DNA from: Balaenoptera acutorostrata | Lineage: Eukaryota; Chordata; Mammalia; Artiodactyla; Balaenopteridae | DNA length: 64,000 bases | Assembly (NCBI RefSeq): GCF_949987535.1 | Contig: NC_080081.1 | Location: 33,830,428 to 33,894,427 of the forward strand | Direction of reading: 5' to 3' | Shown here: positions 11,006 through 23,780 of the stretch, one piece after another | How the letters are laid out: every line of letters starts with the position of its first letter | Position numbering within the stretch: position 1 is the stretch's first letter | The notes under the pieces: generated by a model | Seen by the model: the letters and a program-made list of their open reading frames with translations, nothing else | Database searches by the model: none | Told to the model about the DNA's origin: nothing | Program-made: the position numbers and the translations under genes

Positions 11006-12772
11006 TGAACAAAAAAAGGTAAACAGGCAAGCAAGGAGTCCTGTAGGAAGGTTAGTCTGGCAGCAGGGTTGGGGATGTAGAGGAGGGTAGGCAGGGTGAA
11101 GGAGGAGACAGTGAAGCCCACTTGAGGGTGCAGAGATAACCTAGTTAGGAGGGCTTGGTCCCCCAAATCAGGGACTAAAGAAGAAGGAGCTGTTTTAAGA
11201 ACCACTTTAGTGAAAGACATGCCAAAGTTTGGATAAAAAAGGAGAAAGAATGAAAGATAACAGATGTCTAATCTTTAAAACAAGAAGAATAATGAGGAAA
11301 GCAAAATCTTGATCGTGGGGTTTGGGGAAGGGAAAGAACACAGTGATCGGAGGGGAGTTTAAGTTTTGGTTTGTTGGGTGGTCTCCTGAGTAGTCTTTTA
11401 TTTTTGTCTCTATGCCCTGTTCTTGGATCTTTCCCAGAAGCATGCTGTCTTCTCTTTCTCCCCCTTTTGTTTTTTGTAATGTGTCTAGCAGCTACCTCTT
11501 CTCTAGTCATTCCTTTCTACAAGGAAAAAGAAAACATTCTTTTCCATAAAGACTTCCAGCAGTGAACCTCCACTTACATCTAAAGCATGTCAGAACAAAG
11601 CAAAACTTCCAGCTACCAAGATTTAGCAAGCACGGCACAACTTGACGGAACTTGGAACGTCTGCCTTAGAGTGTTTTCTAAGAACATACCATTTATTGGT
11701 CAGACAGGAGAAACTATGTAGAACATCAAATGTATCCATCTTTGTTTCTATATTTATTTTTAAACAGATGTCCACACTTGGGTCTTCACCATCCCTCAGC
11801 AGTAGAACGCAAACTCTTCTTTTTAGTTTAGATTACTTTCACTCTGTTTATTAGCACTTGCATTTATAGAAATCTTTTGATAAGGATTAGAAACAATTCT
11901 GAGGTTTCTGTTCATTTTAAGAATAAAAAAGATGGAAAGAAGGGCATTATGAAGAAGAGAGCAGCTGATTTGGGGGAAGGAACTGTTTGCTATTATCAAC
12001 ATTAGCTAACATTCCTTCAACACTCCTCACTGTCCATTTCCCGAACCTATTCCACGTCTAAATCTTTTGAAGGCCACCTTCACTTCTTTTCTCTCTTTCC
12101 TTGCCACACCAGTAAAATCAGTCATCCCCTCAGCAATAAGCATGTAAAATGACTTCTTTTGTAGAACAAATCCTTTGTGTGTAAATAATTTGTTAGTGCC
12201 CTCCTCCCCCCAAGCATTGTGTTGGAAAAAATATCCAACATAAATTGATTGTATAGATAGCCTGATTGTAGAGCAAGATTAATATGAAAACACAAGGAGT
12301 CTGCAATAAAACCTACTAACTTAAATCATTCACATTTGTGTACAAGCATTCATATTTAGCAACAGTCCCAAGGCTGAGATTAAAGCTGTTTGGTAGGTTA
12401 CTTCAAGGCCTTTTTATTGCTAAATCTTATTATGTCTCTAAAATGTAGAAATTAATCACCTGTCATCAAAGCTGCAGTGGATTATTGACTTCTAAATGTC
12501 TCTACAAATTGATTCATGACAGAATGAAACAGGAAACTGAACTAGCATTGAAATTCTTTTGCATGTGATAAAAAAGGTCTATTAAAAGCATTTCAACAAA
12601 TGCTGCCTATTAGGTAATCATCACAAAGTACTTTCCTATCAAAATGAGGTGCTTTTGGAATAGTTTTGATGAGATACATTTTTTTTTCCAACAGTGATAT
12701 GGTAACATGAAATTATTCTGAAACCCCAGGAAGCTGATTTGGAAATCCATTTAATTTTTATATTACAGAACA
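11006..12772. other. Unassigned; repeat-poor toward 12000-12770
   Basis: No transposon recognised between about 11900 and the SINE target site at 12773. The sequence from 12360 has many ATTA and TAAT homeodomain-type cores, but composition alone predicts many of these. Confidence 0.4.
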
Positions 12773-12805
12773 CATGACATTTCTTTTTTTTTTTTTTTTT
12801 AAACT

Positions 12806-12827
12806 TTGGGTTTGTTTGTTTGTTTGT

Positions 12828-12862
<35 letters not shown>

Positions 12863-12863
12863 T
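12806..12863. repeat. (TTTG)n(TTTA)n microsatellite in the SINE tail
   Basis: Four TTTG units are followed by about nine TTTA units. This is the complement of an expanded A-rich SINE tail. Confidence 0.95.
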
Positions 12864-12916
12864 GGCTGTGTTGGGTCTTCGTTTCTGTGCGAGGGCTTTC
12901 TCCAGTTGCGGCAAGC

Positions 12917-12960
12917 GGGGGCCACTCCCCATCACGGTGGGGGCCACTCCCCATCACGGT
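12917..12960. repeat. 22-bp tandem duplication inside the SINE
   Basis: The unit gggggccactccccatcacg plus 'gt' occurs twice without a gap and with 100% identity (12917-12938 and 12939-12960). The other CHR copies have a single unit ('gggggccactcttcatcgcg' at 8235-8254). Confidence 0.97.
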
Positions 12961-13396
12961 GCGCAGGCCTCTCACCATCGCGGCCTCTCTTGTTGCGGAG
13001 CACAGGCTCCAGACGCGCAGGCTCAGTAATTGTGGCTCACGGGCCCAGTTGCTCCGCGGCATGTGGGATCTTCCCAGACCAGGGCTCGAACCCGTGTCAC
13101 CTACATTGGCAGGCAGATTCTCAACCACTGCGTCACCAGGGAAGCCCCATGACATTTCTTAGTACTAACACAATATAAAGATGGTTAGGAAAAATCTACT
13201 TATTTGTGTTTGTGTGTGTTTGTATATGTGTATGTGTGTCAAACAGACCATAAAGATTATTCAGGTTAAGAATTTGAGAGAACATTTATAATCTACAATA
13301 GTGGGGTTACAATCATTTTTGCCATAAAGATTCCTTCCAGGGTCTCACTATATTCTCTTGACTATGTCCTGCCTCCTTGTCCCTGTTAGTTTAAAT

Positions 13397-13620
13397 CAGT
13401 GGTTCTTGAAACAAGTCAGTTTTGCTTCCCAGGGGACCTTAGGCAATGTTTGGAGACATTTTTTGTTGGTGACAACGGGTGTGTGTTTGGGATGCTAGAG
13501 GCATGAAGTGGGTGGAGGCCAGGGGTGCTGTTAAATGTCCTACAGTGCACAGGACAACCCCCCATAACAAAGAATGATCCAGCCCAAATGTCAATGGTGC
13601 CAAAGTTGAGACACTTTGGT
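13397..13620 (+). mobile_element. MER5A-like hAT DNA transposon
   Basis: Follows the MER5A consensus: 'cagtggttcttgaaac', 'cccaggggaccttaggcaat', 'gtttggagacattttttgtt', 'ctacagtgcacaggacaacc' and 'gttgagacactttg'. The left flank gtttaaat (13389-13396) and the right flank gtttcaaat are nearly identical, which fits the 8-bp target duplication of hAT elements with one later insertion. Non-autonomous, no coding capacity. Confidence 0.85.
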
Positions 13621-14174
13621 TTCAAATAAGATTTCAAGAAAATAGTCCTTGAATCGGAGTAAGGGGAGGTTTTAAGTAGAATCCAGAACATTTTCCTTTA
13701 AACAAATTTGCCTCCTTACTTTAGTCCACTGGTCTTTCCTTTTTGGTAAACATTTAACTGCCAGTGATGGTTTCCTTTCTTTTCAGAATTTTCTCCCAGG
13801 AAACTTCTTCTTCCAGCCCTGTCCACACTCTACACACATTAGTTACCCCTCCAACTCAACTCAGCTCTTTATCTTTTTAGCTCTGTAGACTCTCAAGGGT
13901 CAACAGAAGGAACACTCACTGAGCTAATCGCTGACCAAAATACACTCTGATGTTCGATAAACATTCAAGAAGAGGAATGACTATTTTTGATTACTATTAC
14001 TATTTTTGATTAGGAGGAGAGAGAACATTGCAGAGTAGGAGACTTCTATTTTGGATTTCCGTCTCAGAAGGCTATCAATTCAACCCAAGTACCTCAAAAA
14101 ATTTAAAAACCTTTCATGAATAACCAGAGTTACTATTTAATAATGTTGATTTGGACAACATGCAAGTTAAAAAA
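13621..14174. other. Unassigned non-coding stretch
   Basis: Nothing recognised. A short direct repeat 'gactatttttgattactatt/actatttttgattagg' lies at 13978-14014. Confidence 0.4.
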
Positions 14175-14285
14175 AATATTGCTTCCACCAGACTGTGAGC
14201 TCCGCAAAGCCAAGAAAAACATTTTATCTGTTTTTTTTTTTTTTGTATCTCAGTGCTTAGATCTTTGAATAAGTGAGTGAATTTT
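14175..14285 (+). mobile_element. L2 3'-end fragment
   Basis: 'accagactgtgagctccgca', a T-rich centre, then 'atctcagtgcttagatcttt' and 'gaataagtgagtgaat' follow the L2 3' end. Confidence 0.6.
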
Positions 14286-14649
14286 ATTTTAATCCTTAAT
14301 ATTCAAGAATAACAAGACAAGCACACAATTTACTGCATAAAGTCTTTGTGGAGACCACAATGTCATATACATGTCTTGAAGGCAGAGATACAATCGTACA
14401 ATATTGATGAACACTTTTCCTATCCACCTGATGTCCTATGCAGTTCCAGGAATACATCATGCTCTCTCCCCACTCTGGGTATTTATAAAAGCGATTCCCT
14501 TTGCTGGGGAGGCATTCTGTGGTCTCCTCCCTTACTGGTCCACTGTTTAGTTCTCTCAGACATCAGATCCTCTAGGACTACCTATGACTTGGTTGGATCC
14601 CTTTCCCTGAGCTCTTGTGGTCCTAACCACGATGTACTAGACCTGCCTG

Positions 14650-14775
14650 TGTACTCATCTAGATTTTGCTTCTAGACAATCAGCTCCTTGAGGACAGGTG
14701 TTGTGTCTTGACCACCATTAAATGGCCCTGAACTTAGCATAGGATGTGGAACTGGCATGTAATTGTTACTCATCA
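14650..14775 (+). mobile_element. L2 3'-end fragment
   Basis: 'cagctccttgaggacaggtg', 'ttgtgtcttgaccaccatta' and 'acttagcataggatgtggaa' follow the L2 3' end ('ctccttgagggcagggactt' in the consensus). Confidence 0.6.
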
Positions 14776-15659
14776 AATGCGTGCGATGTGAAGAGAGGAA
14801 AAGTGGAACGGGTCGTTTGGATTAAATTGAAAACTTCCTCTATCAGTAGAGGTAGCACAATTGACATGTTAGAGACCTGTGAAGAGGGGTTCTCTGTAAA
14901 GAGGCACAGGGATAGGGTACTACCAAGGCATGTCACAGAGTCCCCAATCCAAGGGGTCCAGTCAGGGGCAGCTGCATGCAACCTAGACACTGTCTCTTCT
15001 CCTAAACTGTGAAGCGTGGGGGGGAAAGTCACACACGACAGCGGGCTCTGGAGCCCTGACTTCTGCTTCATATTTCAGGAAGAGGAATTATGTTTGTTCT
15101 TTAGGATCTTGTGGGAATAGAACTAATGCCAATGAGTGGATGACACACTGTTTTTTTCCCAGAAAAATTGGTTTTGGGAGGTCAAAGCTGTCCAAAGATG
15201 AAAAGGACTGCCTTGGAGACAGGATATTCCCGGTCTCTGACCGTGCAGCCTGGGTGAGACGCGGGTGAAGACCTTGGACAGGGTACGTGTGCACTTAGGA
15301 GATGTTGAACAGGTGCTCTTGTAAGGCCCCTTATCACTGTAAGATTCACCAGTGTTGTCATACGTGATGGTTGTAAAAGAACTTACAAACTCTTAGCAAA
15401 ACTTTCCTGGATGCCAGGAAGTACATGTACAGTAATCACCCTGGTAAAGAGGTGGGATCCTTGGATAAGGTCAGAAACCTCACCCAGCCTCCTCTCACAG
15501 GAAGTCACACCCCTTCTGTCAATAAGAGGTGCCACACAGGAAGGGCTTCCTGTCACCTCAGAGACCTGGGAGCGACTCCTTATCTGTTAGCTTTACTGTT
15601 GATACAAGACATGAGTGAATATCAAGGGAATTCCTTACCCAGGTTCACATAAGAGCATC
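14776..15659. other. Unassigned non-coding stretch
   Basis: No named repeat. Two frames overlap on opposite strands at 14746-15071. Neither has a recognisable domain or paired splice signals. Confidence 0.4.
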
Positions 15660-15722
15660 CATTTCTGTTTCTCTCCCTCTCCCTCCCCTGCCTCTCTCCT
15701 CTCTCTCTCTCTCTTTCTTCTT
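15660..15722. repeat. Polypyrimidine (CT)n-rich tract
   Basis: About 60 bp of almost pure C/T, including (CT)8. Confidence 0.95.
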
Positions 15723-17639
15723 TGAGTCTCCATTCTCACTCTAGCCGAATGTGTAAAACAGTGGAGAGATGTAATGAAATGAATACACTGTCTCTACAGA
15801 AGACTCAAATACATGTAATGAATTGTTAGGTAACTGAGGCAAAATATTGAAAGTGGAATCTAGAGAGATTACCCTGATATATAAAGATGATTTTAGACTT
15901 TGGACCTGATTTGTCAAAGAGCCTGGGAAAAGCCTCAGTTCAGGCATAACAGCTTCTGGTAGAGATTTACCTGCACTGTTATAAAGATGGTGAGCCCTTA
16001 TCATTGCTTCATGCATAATTATTCTATTACATTCCTCTTCAAGTCTTCTGAGCAATCTCTCTGGAGATATTCTTGGGAAAGTGGTGGCAGTGATTTTGAA
16101 TTCTCAGCCCTTTGCAGTCTGATTGTCATAAAGCATTTCAGGGTGTATATTACCTGTTTTCTCTAGTTCTAGTTTTTTTTCTTTCAAAACTCTGAGATCA
16201 TTTCTGGCACTAGTTCCCTGAAACATTTACAGGGAACTAGTTAAATTTTAACTGATATTTAGGGAAAACTTTTGTCAGCAAAGATTGTTTATGCAAAACT
16301 CCATCTCATAAAGAATCTCCAGTCTTTTTGAAGACAGACAACTTAAAAGTCAGCTTTGGGGCTGAATTCATATGTCTTTGTCTCTCTTTCAGTTGATCTT
16401 GGCAACACCTCACATGTAATCCAAGACCAGAATAAAGATATGTTCAGAAGGCAGTCACGATTCAGTGATCTTATCCTGCAGAACGCCTTCTCTTGGCGTT
16501 GACATCATATAATTTGGTAAGCGGTTTACACATTGACTCCTGTGATTTTCAAGGGGCTTTTATGATCTGCCAAGTGGACAAATGTCAACGGGCTTTCAGG
16601 ATTGATTTACCAGGATTTCTGTCTCTTGTGAACAGATTACTGTAGCTCAGAAGAAAACACATGTAAACAAGCCCAGCAATCTTAGTGAAAAATGTGGTTG
16701 CCACCAGACGTGGTGGCTTGATCAGGAATCCTAGTGGAGTTGCCTCTGTCCCTTTTCAGTCTTGGAGGAGTCACAGCTTTCCCTTTCACACAACCATCCT
16801 GGAAAGGTTCCGAGTCTGCACTGCCTGTGTGCAAAGTAGTGAGGTGTCAGCACCCGGGAGCCCAAGGCTCACAGGCTGCAAGTCTTGTCAAAAACTCCTA
16901 CTCCTTTTCTCCTGGCACTCACCCAGTGGGTCTGACCCTCAGGACCTCGAACCTGTTTGTGTAACCAGAGGTGATGCCCTGCTGTGGGTGAGAAGACTCG
17001 GTACCAGGGCAGCAGACATGCAGTTCTCAAGTTCAAGTGGGAACTGAGTTGAACACCTTGGCAAGTTGTTGGAATTTCTGATTTCTTATTTTTTGTAAAA
17101 GAAAAAAATCATGTCAGTTATGTCTTTTAATTTCCGTGTTTGAAAGTCTTTGTGCCTTGATTCTGGTCCTTTTTTTTCTTTTTCTTTTTTTTTTTAACTT
17201 TACCCATGATGAAGATCAAAAAGAAGACAAGAAGAAAAAAGACAAGGCCCTTGGTTCTCCAGCCTTGCTTTGTCATGTACCTTACCACTTGGTTGCTAGG
17301 AGATGGGACCACGCTCTCCATGCCATCCAGGGACCATGGCTGTTTTGCGGGGGGACTGGAGGAGAGGCATTGCAGAGGGAATACAGGCCCATCCCTTTGC
17401 ATGGGGACCCTCCTAGAACTAGCACTTGGGTTGTTTTTAGCATCTCCACAACTGTCCCAAGAATGTGGGAAGGGGTAGGACAGTCTAATTAGCTTATTCC
17501 CTTTCATCCTGGCTCTGTATTCCAGGTCCAGGCAGGCCTAGAAATCCACAGTTCTCAAGGTTGAGTTGAATGTAGGTTCTCACTAAAATTCCCATTTGCT
17601 GCAGATTTGCATACAATATTTATCTCTTCCACTTACTGG
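15723..17639. other. Unassigned, repeat-poor
   Basis: Apart from the hairpin at 16209 and a T-rich run at 17168-17196, no recognised transposon. The lysine-rich minus-strand frame at 17127-17507 is a translation of that poly-T run. Confidence 0.4.
16209..16241. repeat. Perfect 12-bp inverted repeat (hairpin)
   Basis: Arm actagttccctg (16209-16220), 9-nt loop aaacattta, arm cagggaactagt (16230-16241). The two arms are exact reverse complements. Confidence 0.9.
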
Positions 17640-17790
17640 CTTTTCAATCTTAAGGAAGTGACTTAATGTCTGTTTAAAAGGGAGATACTACTACTAAAAT
17701 CTATCGCATAAGCTTACTGGGAACGTGAATTAAGAAACCTATATAAAAAGCCTTGCACACAGGAGACACTCAAAAAATCTTAATGTGCGT
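17640..17790 (+). mobile_element. MIR fragment
   Basis: 'aaggaagtgacttaatgtct', 'gaacgtgaattaagaaacct' and 'agccttgcacacaggagaca' match the second half of MIR in sense orientation. Confidence 0.5.
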
Positions 17791-20700
17791 TCCCCATCCA
17801 AGTAAACCTGAGGTATCTATCAGTTCCTGCCTGTGTGGGCCTCTGACAACTCACGTGGGCTCTTTCAAATCACATTCTAAGCCCAGTTGGACGGGCCCCA
17901 GACATATGACATAGGCCGATCGGATTGAATTGGAACTTTCAGTTCTGCCTTGAATTGGTTCCCCTGTGTCGACAAGTCTGTGCGATAGCAAGCCTCTCCT
18001 TCAGGGAGAAAGAGGCTGTTTGGCCATGGGTATTATTTTCTTAAATGCAGAATAAAACGGGATCAGCAGGATATTTTAGCGAACTATCTCGTTTGAACTT
18101 TCCTATTCATTGGCTCTTTTGTGCATTCGCAGCCAGGGGTTTCGAGCCAATGCATTTGATTGCTCTCATGCACTGAGTGGAGAGACAGCAAAGAGGGGAT
18201 TCCTGTAGATTCTTAGCTCATTGACAAAGGCTGTGGTGACTGTGGCGAGCCCCGGAGCTGACAGCCAGTTTCAGTCCTTTGTCGGGATTAAGAGCGGGAG
18301 ACAAAACGGGGATGGAGGAGGAGGAAGTTTTAATAGAGATACTGAGTCTGAAAAGCTTTGGGAGGAGGGAAGCTGGGGGTCCTGGGAGCACCGCCAGCGG
18401 GACCCTGGACTTGGGAGACCCTCAGCTCCTTCCTGCTTCGCTCCCCTGTTGGGCAGATGTTCTGTGACTCGGCTGCCTCCCCTGTGACCAGCGTTCTGAA
18501 CCAAGCAAGTCTCCGGAGACTCAGGCCAGGCTCAGGACCGTCAGCTGTGTGGTCGTGGGCACAGCCCATCACTTTTCTGTGGCTATTTACTTTTTAATTT
18601 GTAAAAGTCATTTACGCATAAACGTGAGGTTCAATTGCAAAAAGATATCGTATAAATAAAGTGCTATGAAAGAAATGTAGCATCATCGATGACTTTCCTC
18701 ACTCAGAGTCTGTAATGTGAATATTCTTATGCTGAGTATCTTACTGGGGACCATTCTGGGCCTGGGATAAGGGTAGGGAGCATGGAGGGGATGTAGAGGA
18801 AGAAATGTTGAAGCTAACTGTATAGCACTTTTAACTGAAAAAATAGGCATGAAGTCGGTTTGGTTATCACTGCCATGCGTTAAATCTGTACATGTGCATG
18901 ACAGAATATGTTCCAGCCCACATTCCTTTCTAATGGCAAGTCTCAGCCGTGTAACTGGGCCACAGAGCTAACAAGATGGAAACCTGGGTTCTCTCTGCTC
19001 CCTCAGTCTCTCAGCTTACTTTACCAGGCCTTTGCTTTCAAGTTGGAAAGGATTTCACTCAGGGTGGCAAATGGGTTTTTAACAGATTGAACTGACACTT
19101 GCAGAAATCACCAGTGGCCTTTTGTTCCTATCATGGCTGTTGGCGAACCCGCTTAAGATGCCTGATGCCTGCTTTTCTTTTTTACTTACCCTGAAGCAAT
19201 TTCCTAACAGCAAATCTCCCCCACCCTCCCAACCCCAAACCAAAGAGTCTTTGACAAGTGTGGATAATGGGGAAAGGTGAAAGGAAAACCAATAGTAAAA
19301 TGAGTTAATTCTCAAAATGCACCTTTTTTTTGGGTATATCCCAGGACTTCTAGTCGGCAATCTCAAGGCTGTTATAGAGTTGGCTTTAATTTATCTAACT
19401 AATGACATGAAAGATATAAAATTGGTAAAACTATAGTGTTTGGCTTGCTTAAATTAAGTTTATGAGCTTTGCTTAAGCCTGCCAAACAAGTTTAATATTT
19501 CATGGCTTTCACAGGCTACAGTTCTAATATTTATAACTCTTGTGTACAGATTTCAAAAAATTATAATTACAGCTCCCAGGATCCCAGATATAGCAGATGT
19601 TCAATATTTTCTACAATGTTGGCAGAAATGCTTCTCATGCTCTTTTTGATCCCCAACCCATGCATTGTATCTGTTGGAAAAAGCTGTTGATAAGAAAGTC
19701 TACTGTCATTCTTTCATTTTAAGGACCTTGGAAAAAAACTCTAATGTGAAATAGGAAGGGAGATGGAAAAGGTGATTGCTACTTTCCTAAAAATATATTA
19801 CCGCATGGAAATACTGTCTTACCTAAAGGAGAATGACATGAAAGTGCATTTTGCCATGAGCCACATTTTATTTACTTTACAACCACAGTTTTTTTCTGTA
19901 TAACTTCCATCTTTCTTTAATTAAAAATGCAAATTTCCTTTTTGGCTGTGACTGACTTTTCTTGACCCCTTTAACAAAACAGCTACCTCATTTGCCTTCC
20001 AGAAAAATTTGAAAACCCTCCATCAGTCACTTTTTAGGACTTTGAAGGTCTCTGTATAAAGGAAATGTGGCTATCAACTCCGGTCATTGTCATCCCTGGT
20101 ACACACATGTATGAATCCAATCTTTTGTGTGTTATAGACAGACTCAGAGAGAATGGGCCCAGGAGAAATTAATTTTGTGTTTGGAAGTTTCTGGCTTATG
20201 GGTTCTAGAATGACTTCTGGCAGGATGCAGGTTTGGAGGGCTCTGAAATATTCAGCTTCATTTACTTCCCAATTTGCCTAAGGCCTGCCTTGGATAGAAG
20301 GGAGACATACTGATTCTAAAATGAAATAGAACTGATTCTACTCTTCACTCAGTTTATGCACACAATTAATAGCAAACAGAGACATAAAAAATACCACTTA
20401 CGTTTTAGTTGATTTTCTTAGTGTTTCTATTTAAATATTTGAGACTTCAAAACTCACACTCTGGAACATTATTGGTACCTGTAATCTATGAAAGATATTT
20501 TAAAAATATAAAAATTTTCTTAAAACATTAATGAACCTCAAGTTCATACATTCATGTATTTCTCTTCCCACAGACTTCTTTGTCTTCATTCTAACTTTAA
20601 AAATACTCTGTGATGAAATGAGATGTGACTTCCGGAAGAGCTTCTAGCCTGAAGAGATGCCAGAGGGGTAGACTTGAGAGAGGCAGATCTACCAGAAATG

Positions 20701-22099
20701 GATGTGTGAGCAGTTGTACTTTTAAGAAACTAAGAATTAGAAAATGCACCCAGCATGACTAATAATGATATTCAGGAATGTGAGCTGGTTTCCAGGAGGC
20801 CCCCAGGTGGCGAACAAGTGTCTTCCGGACGCTATGACATCGTGCTGTCTCGGTGCTCACTCTGCGGTAGGGACACAAGCTAAGTCATCGAGGCACATGG
20901 AAGCTCCTCTCTACCTGCGCGTGGAGCACACACGGGAACATTTGAGGGGAGAGCTTTAAGGGTGCGGGCTAGAGGGCTCCTTCAGTGTTTCCCACCTCTT
21001 CCCACTCTCCAAGGGTGTGCTCTCCGGGGTTCTTCATTCATTCCTCCTGAGACCTTTTTAAGTGACACTGAAGGGACAATATGAAAGAGCGTGTGTCATC
21101 AGCTCTGTATCTACATTGCTGTTGAGGATGGGGAAACTGAAAGAAGTTCTTTCTAGATGCTGTGAATTTCCCGCAGGGTTGTCCTGAGGAATGATCAAAA
21201 TCAGGCTGAGGACACGTGTTCATTCTCCAGCTGTTCTGCTCCAGGTAGAAGGGCAGGAAAAGGGCAGGGACCGCGGTGCCCAGAGATGGGTGCATTCAAA
21301 GCCCTGAGGGGGATTACGTAAGTGATTTTAGAGATTTCATCTATGAGACAAGGAAAATAGCCATTCTACTATTGAGAATAGAGTTGTAGGATTCCCATGA
21401 GTATACACAGTGCCAGGCAACTAGCAGATGCTTGACACTTCTTTCCCAGAATTCCCTTCTCTGCATAGTGCATGGACCACAAGAGACCTTTTGAGCGACA
21501 TCTGGAAGATGCAAGTGAAACTGCGGCCGTATTCTTTTGGGTTGGAAGATTTAAACAGGCGGGGGGCTGCTGCAGCTTGTGTATGTTGTCACTTACCTGT
21601 TGGCTCACCTGGTTGGTGTGGGGCAGCGTTTGGGCCGCTGGATCTCCTCCTTCAGCATCTCTCACTCCCAGGCCAGGTGTGTGTTTACTTCCCCGAAGAA
21701 GAGCATAGTTTTGTAAATCCCGTAGCATGTATGTATTTCCTAGTGGTCCTGCCTCTTTGTTTGAACATTGACTCATATATCTGTCAAAGTGCCTACCGTG
21801 GTCCTCTGCCCATAGCAGACATCTCATTCATTTCACTTCATTCATGGTCATTTGGTGAGTTAACTCTACTGGATGCCTGAGGTACAGAGATAAACAAAGC
21901 AGGATCTGGGCCTACAAGTTGTACACACTCTAGTGGAACAAGAGTAAAGCTTCTATATTAATGTGATTAGCTCCAGGCAACTCTGCTCCTATGGCCTTCA
22001 TTGCAAAGAAATTGGATTGGCTGGTTCCCCTGGGCTGGTGGGGGAGCTTGCCTGGCCAGATTCTTGCCATGAGTTTATTCTGATAACAGGAAAGCTCTA
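17791..22099. other. Long unassigned block, locally GC-rich
   Basis: About 4.3 kb in which I recognise no complete transposon. Bases 18215-18560 are clearly richer in GC and CpG than the surroundings, as are 20810-20950 and 21140-21300. Possible old-repeat scraps lie at 21385-21450 and 21850-21945. Open frames on both strands overlap at 18221-18597 and 21369-21880, as GC-rich chance frames do, and I could not assign an exon. Confidence 0.4.
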
Positions 22100-22330
22100 A
22101 ATGGTCATGATGATTTCCCAGGTATTAACGGTGCTAACATTTACAGGTCTAAAGCACTCATACTTCAAAATATCGTTCCATTGCATAATCTCCCTGAACC
22201 TCACAAGGACATTGTGAAGTGGGTAGGACAGATATTATCCTACTATTTTATAGACAGAAAAACTGGGGCCTGGAGCAGGATTTGAACCCCAAGTTTCTAA
22301 CTCCTAGGATGGAGCTCTTTTCACTATGGC
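22100..22330 (-). mobile_element. MIR SINE
   Basis: 'tgctaacatttacaggtcta', 'cctcacaaggacattgtgaa', 'gatattatcctactatttta', 'tagacagaaaaactggggcc' and 'ggatttgaaccccaagtttc' are MIR in reverse complement. Confidence 0.75.
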
Positions 22331-23307
22331 ATAGATTTTCTCCTTGACAATCCTGAGCGAGGATCTTGTTTAGTAAGACCAAAAGCCCAGAGGCTTTAAA
22401 GACTTATGGATTGTCCTATAAAATGTGTGCTTATCTGAAGAATCACATACATGCCATGTTTTCTGTCCTGAGTAATGCTTAGACCAAGTCCAGGCCCTGG
22501 AGAAATCAGTGTTTAAATCCTTAAATGCATTGTTTTTTCTGGATGTTACCTAGTATCCATAAATAATAGCCCGTTTCTCAAAATCAGCACCCTACATTCT
22601 CATTAGGTATGCCTTATGTAGGCTTTCCATAGCAAAATCCACTTAATAGCCCACAGAGATTTGTCACGTTGGATTTATCTTGCTGCCAGCTTCCAGAAAT
22701 GTATAAATGCTACTATCTCCCTTTTTCCTTTTTGTATTAAATCTGATTCACTTTCCCAATGTTGAAATAATTTATAAAACATTTTTAGGCTAGAGAACCT
22801 GAAGCAAAGACCATTGCTGTTGGAAAAATAGAGAAAGAAAAAGAGAGAGAGACATCCTTAGGGGAAAGTTAAGGGCTCTATCTTACCTTCTAATATACAG
22901 TATGCGTTATTACCTATTTTGGAAAAATCAGTGTCAGGCATGTGTTTGCAAGTTTTAGTAGGTGATTGTTCAAGTTATTATGGAGTGCTTTACACCAACT
23001 GCTCAGAGAACAAAATAGCACCCTGAGTTTTGGAATTGATTTGCAAACTCCTAATGCCTGAGATGATCTGCTTTCAGTATTCTCTTACTTAATTTAGCAT
23101 GAAGTATTACCTGAGAAATCTCAGTGCTTAAAAAATTCAAAGATAGCTTAATGCTCATCTAATGCCTAAAAAAATAGTTATCTCTGGTTGAGGCCAGTGT
23201 TATGGGATGGTGTGAAAGAGGCAGGCATGGTATGAAATATTTCATGATTCTTCATTGAATGCATTGTCAATGTTAACTCTTTTCCTTTCTATTTTCCTTC
23301 CTTAACA
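22331..23307. other. Unassigned non-coding stretch
   Basis: No transposon or exon recognised. Confidence 0.4.
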
Positions 23308-23344
23308 TCATTTTAGAGAGGGTGTGGAGAAAAGGGAAGCCTCC

Positions 23345-23780
23345 TCCACACAGAAAATGGAACGTAAATTGGTGCAGCCACTGTGGAGAACAGTATGGAG
23401 TTTCCTTAAAAAAATTAAAAAGAGAGTTACCATAGTATCCATCAATCCCACTCCTGGGCATATATCCAGAAAATACAAAAACTCTAATTAGAAAAGATAC
23501 ATGCACCCCAATGTCCATAACAGCACTATTTACAATAGCCAAGACATGGACACAACCTAAGTGGCCATCGACAGAGGAATGGATAAAGAAGATGTGCTAT
23601 ATATATGAATATTACTCAGCCATAAAAAGAATGAAATAATGCCATTTGCAGCAACATGGATGGATATAGAGATTATCATACTAAATGAAGTAAATCAGAC
23701 AAAAAGACAAACATCATATGATATCACTTATACGTGGAATCTAAAAAAATTATACAAATGGATTTATTTACAAAACAGAA
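23345..23780 (+). pseudogene. L1 ORF2p C-terminal remnant
   Basis: Conceptual translation of the decayed L1 gives stretches typical of the L1 ORF2 protein tail, such as KLVQPLWRTVWSFLK followed, in another frame, by ATWMDIEIIILNEVNQTK. These belong to the C-terminal region after the reverse transcriptase. The frame is interrupted by stops and shifts, and the endonuclease and reverse transcriptase domains are absent, so the copy is dead. The frame at 23639-23848 is the longest surviving piece. Confidence 0.8.

Larger units (their letters stand above)
12786..13147 (-). mobile_element. CHR-type SINE with internal 22-bp tandem duplication
   Basis: Left end is poly-T then (TTTG)n(TTTA)n, followed by 'tgttgggtcttcgtttctgt', 'ccagttgctccgcggcatgt' and the head 'caccagggaagcc'. 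A perfect 13-bp TSD, catgacatttctt, is at 12773-12785 and 13148-13160. Unlike the other CHR copies here, its body carries two adjacent copies of a 22-bp unit. The open frames across it on both strands are SINE artefacts. Confidence 0.96.

Noticed and set aside
17127..17507. Lysine-rich minus frame
   Set aside because: The KKKK run is the translation of a poly-T tract.
18221..18597. Five overlapping frames in a GC-rich patch, possible first exon
   Set aside because: No frame is favoured over the others, CpG density is modest, and no convincing promoter or splice pattern was found. Left as unassigned.
21369..21880. Overlapping 150-codon frames on both strands
   Set aside because: No domain, signal peptide or paired splice sites. 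Mirror frames of the same size usually mean GC-rich sequence with few stops and no coding.
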